Source: Virgibacillus aidingensis
GTDB taxonomy: Bacteria > Bacillota > Bacilli > Bacillales > Amphibacillaceae
Direction: 5' to 3'
NCBI RefSeq assembly: GCF_010994035.1
Contig: NZ_WIXN01000017.1
Location: forward strand, 29,616 to 93,615
Length of the DNA: 64,000 bases
In this document: positions 60,783 to 64,000 of the stretch, one piece after another
Layout: the number at the start of each line of letters is the position of its first letter
Position numbering within the stretch: the stretch's first letter is position 1
The notes under the pieces: model-generated
Database searches by the model: none
The model's input: only the letters and a program-made list of their open reading frames with translations
What the model was told of the DNA's origin: nothing
Translations under genes and position numbers: made by a program

Positions 60783-62738
60783 TTAAGAAGTTCTTAATCC
60801 CATTTGGCGGGAATCATCTTTACGCTGTCTCTGAATAAACCAAATACCCAGCATAAGCATTAAACCGATTATACTGATTATTATATTTGGGATGATCAGC
60901 ATAATTCCGGCTGCAAATAATATGAGCCGTTCCCAGGCATAAGCATTGCGCACAAAGAATCCCACAGTTGAACTGCTGACTGCAGACATGCCTATTAATG
61001 CAGTAATGACAGCGATAATAATGCCTGCTGCAGTTACATCCACCATGACAAGAATCGGATTATAAACCAGTATATACGGAACGATAAAGGCTGCAATTGC
61101 CAGCTTCACCGCCGACACCCCGGCCCTGAATGGATTTGCCCTGGCAATGCCCGCCCCCGCATATGCTGCCAGACAGACTGGCGGCGTGATATCCGCTACA
61201 ATGCCAAAATAAAATACAAACATATGTGCAGCAATCGGTGCTACACCAAATTCATTAATTAAAACCGGTGCAGCAATCGTGGCGGTAACAACATAATTTG
61301 CGGTAGTCGGAAGCCCCATTCCTAAAATAATACAGGCAATCATTGTAAAAAACAGAGCAAAGATCAGAATACCGCCCGATAATGCAATCACACCAGCGGC
61401 AAACTTTGAACCAAGACCGGTAATGCTGACCACACCGGCTATAATACCGGCTGTACCGACTGCTGCAATTACAGGTAATGCTACTCTTGCCCCTTGCTCC
61501 AACACATAAATAATTTTCCTGAAACCCATTCTTGTATCTTTTCTGAGTAAACTAAGGACAAATGCTGTGATAATACCCATTAAAGCTGCACGTTGAGGTG
61601 TAAATCCAATCATTATCGTACCGATAATAATAAATATGGGAAAAATCATATATCCATCTTTGAAGATTAACCTTTTTAAGTTGGGAAGATCTGCTTTTGG
61701 CAGACCCACAATACCCATTTTTTTAGCCTCAAAGTGGGTGCCTATAAATATTCCGCTAAAATATAACATGGCCGGTATTACAGCAGCCAGCATAATGGTG
61801 CCAAAGGAAACGCCAAGGTATTCCATCATAATAAAAGCAGCTGCTCCCATGATCGGAGGCATAATTTGTCCGCCGGTTGAAGCTGATGCTTCTGTTGCAG
61901 CAGCGAATTCCGGTTTAAAACCGGAACGTTTCATCATGGGAATCGTGAATGACCCTGATGCCACTGTATTACCTACAGAGCTTCCTGAAACCATCCCTTG
62001 CATGGCACTGGCTACTACAGCAGTTTTAGCTGTACCTCCAGTAAATCTGCCGGTTAATGCGAGAGCCAAATCATTAAAGAACCGCCCTATTTTTGTATGG
62101 ACGAGAATGACACCGAAAAATAAAAACAGGAAAATAAATTTGGCGGATATTTGAACAGGCGTTCCAAAAACACCGCTTTCCTGGTACCACAAATTGGTAG
62201 CCAGACGATTTGCCGAAAAACCCGGATGTGATAAAATTTGTCCGGGAATGTAACTGCCGAAAATAGTATACAAAATAGCTACGCTTGCGACAATAACGAT
62301 CGGCAGTCCAACGGTTCTTCTGGTAGCCTCCAAAAGCAATAATATACCTAGAACGGAAAAGATAACGTCGATGGTTGAATATCCGGATATTCTGCTTTGA
62401 AGAATAGAATCAAAAAATATAATTTTATGATAGGTAACATACATGGCAGTGAATGCCAATATTACATCATACCAGGGCACTGTAGTTTGCTTTTTCTGCA
62501 GCCCTTTTTTTGCAGGAAAAAGTAAAAAAATCAGTCCCAGTGCTGTTCCTAAATGGACTGCACCCTGCTGCTGGGATGGCAGTGTTCCAAAATAGGCAGT
62601 ATATAAATGAAAAACGGTTAATGCTACACCAAAAAAAGTGACAACCCATGCCCACTTGCCAATTTTCTTTCTATACGTACTTTCTCTATCATATTTTTCA
62701 AGGACTTCTTCTGAAGTTGTTTTTTCATTTTTTGCCAC
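60783..62738 (-). CDS. TRAP transporter fused permease (TAXI type)
   Basis: A 651-residue membrane protein in which the small (4-helix) and large (12-helix) TRAP permease subunits are fused, as is usual for TAXI systems. The large-subunit motifs are SGSSVGNTVASGSFTIPMMKRSGF, ASASTGGQIMPPIMGAAAF, and GMGLPTTANYVVTATIAAPVL. It drives sodium-coupled uptake with the binding protein encoded just upstream (62937-63923). GTG 62738 follows AAAGGA. Gap to the binding-protein gene is 198 bases with a hairpin. Substrate unknown; TAXI systems import carboxylates such as glutamate or C4-acids. Confidence 0.92.
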   Translation of the reverse strand: MAKNEKTTSEEVLEKYDRESTYRKKIGKWAWVVTFFGVALTVFHLYTAYFGTLPSQQQGAVHLGTALGLIFLLFPAKKGLQKKQTTVPWYDVILAFTAMYVTYHKIIFFDSILQSRISGYSTIDVIFSVLGILLLLEATRRTVGLPIVIVASVAILYTIFGSYIPGQILSHPGFSANRLATNLWYQESGVFGTPVQISAKFIFLFLFFGVILVHTKIGRFFNDLALALTGRFTGGTAKTAVVASAMQGMVSGSSVGNTVASGSFTIPMMKRSGFKPEFAAATEASASTGGQIMPPIMGAAAFIMMEYLGVSFGTIMLAAVIPAMLYFSGIFIGTHFEAKKMGIVGLPKADLPNLKRLIFKDGYMIFPIFIIIGTIMIGFTPQRAALMGIITAFVLSLLRKDTRMGFRKIIYVLEQGARVALPVIAAVGTAGIIAGVVSITGLGSKFAAGVIALSGGILIFALFFTMIACIILGMGLPTTANYVVTATIAAPVLINEFGVAPIAAHMFVFYFGIVADITPPVCLAAYAGAGIARANPFRAGVSAVKLAIAAFIVPYILVYNPILVMVDVTAAGIIIAVITALIGMSAVSSSTVGFFVRNAYAWERLILFAAGIMLIIPNIIISIIGLMLMLGIWFIQRQRKDDSRQMGLRTS

Positions 62739-62820
62739 CCGTTCACGTCCTTTCCGTACACTTGGATATTAACGGATTTACGAATAGATTTATATAATAT
62801 ATTCATAACAATTATATTCA

Positions 62821-62840
62821 GGGAGGTATACACTCCTCCC
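62821..62840 (-). other. Intercistronic hairpin between binding protein and permease genes
   Basis: GGGAGG and CCTCCC flank an 8-base loop. On the minus strand a T-rich run precedes it rather than follows it, so it is not a standard terminator; it could mark a processing or 3'-stability site that keeps the binding-protein message more abundant. Confidence 0.5.
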
Positions 62841-62936
62841 TAAAAAAAAATCCTAGCTCCATCTTACAAATGTGAATTGTTATGTGAATAAGTTTATTTA
62901 CCTGAAGTTTTGTTGGAACATTACTTCTTAATACCA

Positions 62937-63923
62937 TTAATCTGTTATATCTTCCAAGCCCTCAATCCCTGTGTTTTCCCGGGTTACTATCTGAACAACT
63001 TCCGGATAAATATGCCCGATAAATGCAGCATTTGGCACTTCGTTTCCTTCAAAGTCTCCTTCACCGTTTATAGCATCCAGGGCAGGTACATGCACTGTCA
63101 TACCCAGGTCCATATTGCCGTCACGAATACTTGCCAGGTTTTCAATGGAAGCTCCGGTTTCTGTATTTGTTATATTTATGCCGTCAATATTATTATTCCA
63201 AATCGTTGCCATTTCACCGCCAAGCGGATAATATGTTCCACCCTGGCTCCCTGTCCCCAAAATAAGTTCACTTTTCGTTTCATCTCCACCTATTTCGGCA
63301 ACCGGATTATCTACCGTCAATCCCTGCTCTTCATAATAACGTTTGGCACCAGGATGAATAGGCAATCCCTCTGCCCCTGACAACGCATTTTCCAGTGTCA
63401 TATGCTCTGATTGCGCATGGGTATTTTCCTCAGCATTTTCCACCATGCTTTTTGCCAGTTCATATCCGAGCTCTTCATTAATCGTATCTGTATTTGCCAT
63501 TAATATTGCGTATGCAGTAACCGTTTCTACATCTTCTTCCAAAAATTCATATGCATCTGCAGGAATGGTATATCTTAAATAACCACTATTTTCTTCCATA
63601 TATTCAATCGCTTCATCTGTTAAGCTGATCATTTTTACATCTCCTGTGGACGCCTGCAAACTTTCTATGCTTCCTGCGGGAACACCGAGAATACCTACAG
63701 AGATATCAATATTTCCGTCCTGCACACTGTCCGCAGCATCTCCAAAACCTTCCTGATATTCACTGTAGTCATCTTCACCAATGCCATATGCTTCAAATAG
63801 AACTTTGGACACGGAATTCGTTTCACTAGCCGGCGGACCGATTGCAATACTTGTTCCGCCACCTCCGCATGCCGTGAGGAACAATAAAAATGCAAGCATG
63901 GAAAAAAGGTAATTTTTTTTCAT
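62937..63923 (-). CDS. TAXI-family TRAP solute-binding lipoprotein with permuted domain order
   Basis: A 328-residue lipoprotein (signal FSMLAFLLFLTAC, Cys19) that binds substrate for the fused TRAP permease downstream. All expected TAXI segments are present but in rotated order. Residues 24-205 (TSIAIGPPASETNSVSKVLF to HPGAKRYYEEQGL) are the part normally C-terminal. Residues 218-328 (SELILGTGSQGGTYYPLGG to TGIEGLEDITD) are the part normally N-terminal. The join is a short linker (DNPVAEIGGDETK), and the new ends fall at the hinge that normally reads LEDL-GK-R-IAIGPP. The frame is uninterrupted, and ATG 63923 follows AGGGGAG. It is therefore either a natural circular permutant or the product of a local rearrangement. 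Confidence 0.88.
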   Translation of the reverse strand: MKKNYLFSMLAFLLFLTACGGGGTSIAIGPPASETNSVSKVLFEAYGIGEDDYSEYQEGFGDAADSVQDGNIDISVGILGVPAGSIESLQASTGDVKMISLTDEAIEYMEENSGYLRYTIPADAYEFLEEDVETVTAYAILMANTDTINEELGYELAKSMVENAEENTHAQSEHMTLENALSGAEGLPIHPGAKRYYEEQGLTVDNPVAEIGGDETKSELILGTGSQGGTYYPLGGEMATIWNNNIDGINITNTETGASIENLASIRDGNMDLGMTVHVPALDAINGEGDFEGNEVPNAAFIGHIYPEVVQIVTRENTGIEGLEDITD

Positions 63924-64000
63924 TTCTCTCTCCCCTCGTATATTATATTTAGGCTCTTCATTCAGCCTATAAATTCCTTAAAAACCTTTTTAGTACATGT

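Overview
The window looks like chromosomal DNA of a low-GC, endospore-forming, salt-tolerant member of the Bacillaceae (Oceanobacillus/Virgibacillus/Lentibacillus-like). The reasons are AT-rich genes with strong AGGAGG-type ribosome sites and frequent TTG/GTG starts, a spoVA operon, several tiny YjcZ-type spore proteins, a sigma-B-like promoter, PyrR and TPP leader RNAs, and many sodium- or osmolyte-linked carriers (BCCT, NSS, SSS, CPA1, TRAP-TAXI). The genus is inference. No rRNA, tRNA, CRISPR array, prophage or intact insertion sequence was seen.

Layout. 1-6.6 kb: a 5'-truncated gene and a membrane-anchored HtrA-like protease, a frameshifted YjcZ gene, an EAL phosphodiesterase, a YwpF-like gene, moaA-moeA (molybdenum cofactor) and a degenerate HPr-like protein. 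7-12.7 kb: a lipoprotein gene, a 279-bp element with terminal inverted repeats, and a seven-gene operon DUF1657 / YhcN-like lipoprotein / spoVAC / spoVAD / spoVAE / DUF1657 / DUF421-DUF1657. That operon matches the gene content of the spoVA2 (spoVA2mob) type linked to high spore heat resistance. 12.7-20.1 kb, mostly minus strand: a quinone-oxidoreductase-like enzyme, ArsA-type ATPase plus CC-tailed partner, cstA, glutamate-dehydrogenase family enzyme and a transporter. 20.2-31.6 kb: YflT stress protein, TPP riboswitch with thiT, pepF, YceI, TPR protein, a remnant of an ISLre2-type element, DCC protein, VanW, type II NADH dehydrogenase, an SDR and a lone acyl-CoA-synthetase C-terminal domain. 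31.6-46 kb: PyrR-attenuated uracil permease, topB, CPA1 antiporter, CBS protein, small spore-type genes, menC-like enzyme and a UPF0182 membrane protein.

46-58.4 kb is a catabolic and transport region. An HpaB-type monooxygenase is followed by a minus-strand cluster (NSS symporter, FAD amine/imino-acid oxidase, SSS symporter plus small partner, ornithine-cyclodeaminase/mu-crystallin enzyme) divergent from a CdaR-type regulator. The upstream regions of the two halves share a roughly 54-bp sequence, which suggests co-regulation. A BCCT osmolyte carrier and an ABC ATPase/permease pair follow. 58.4-64 kb: SLAP protein, LysM-CAP secreted protein, Gly-rich coat-like protein, a 41/42-bp tandem repeat and a TRAP-TAXI transporter.

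The most striking single observation is the TAXI solute-binding protein at 62937-63923. Its two halves are in swapped order behind a normal lipoprotein signal, as in a circular permutation. Other points of note are the shared promoter/operator of the imino-acid cluster, a seven-unit minisatellite, the inverted-repeat element, a frameshifted tiny spore gene, and several genes of 33-45 codons.
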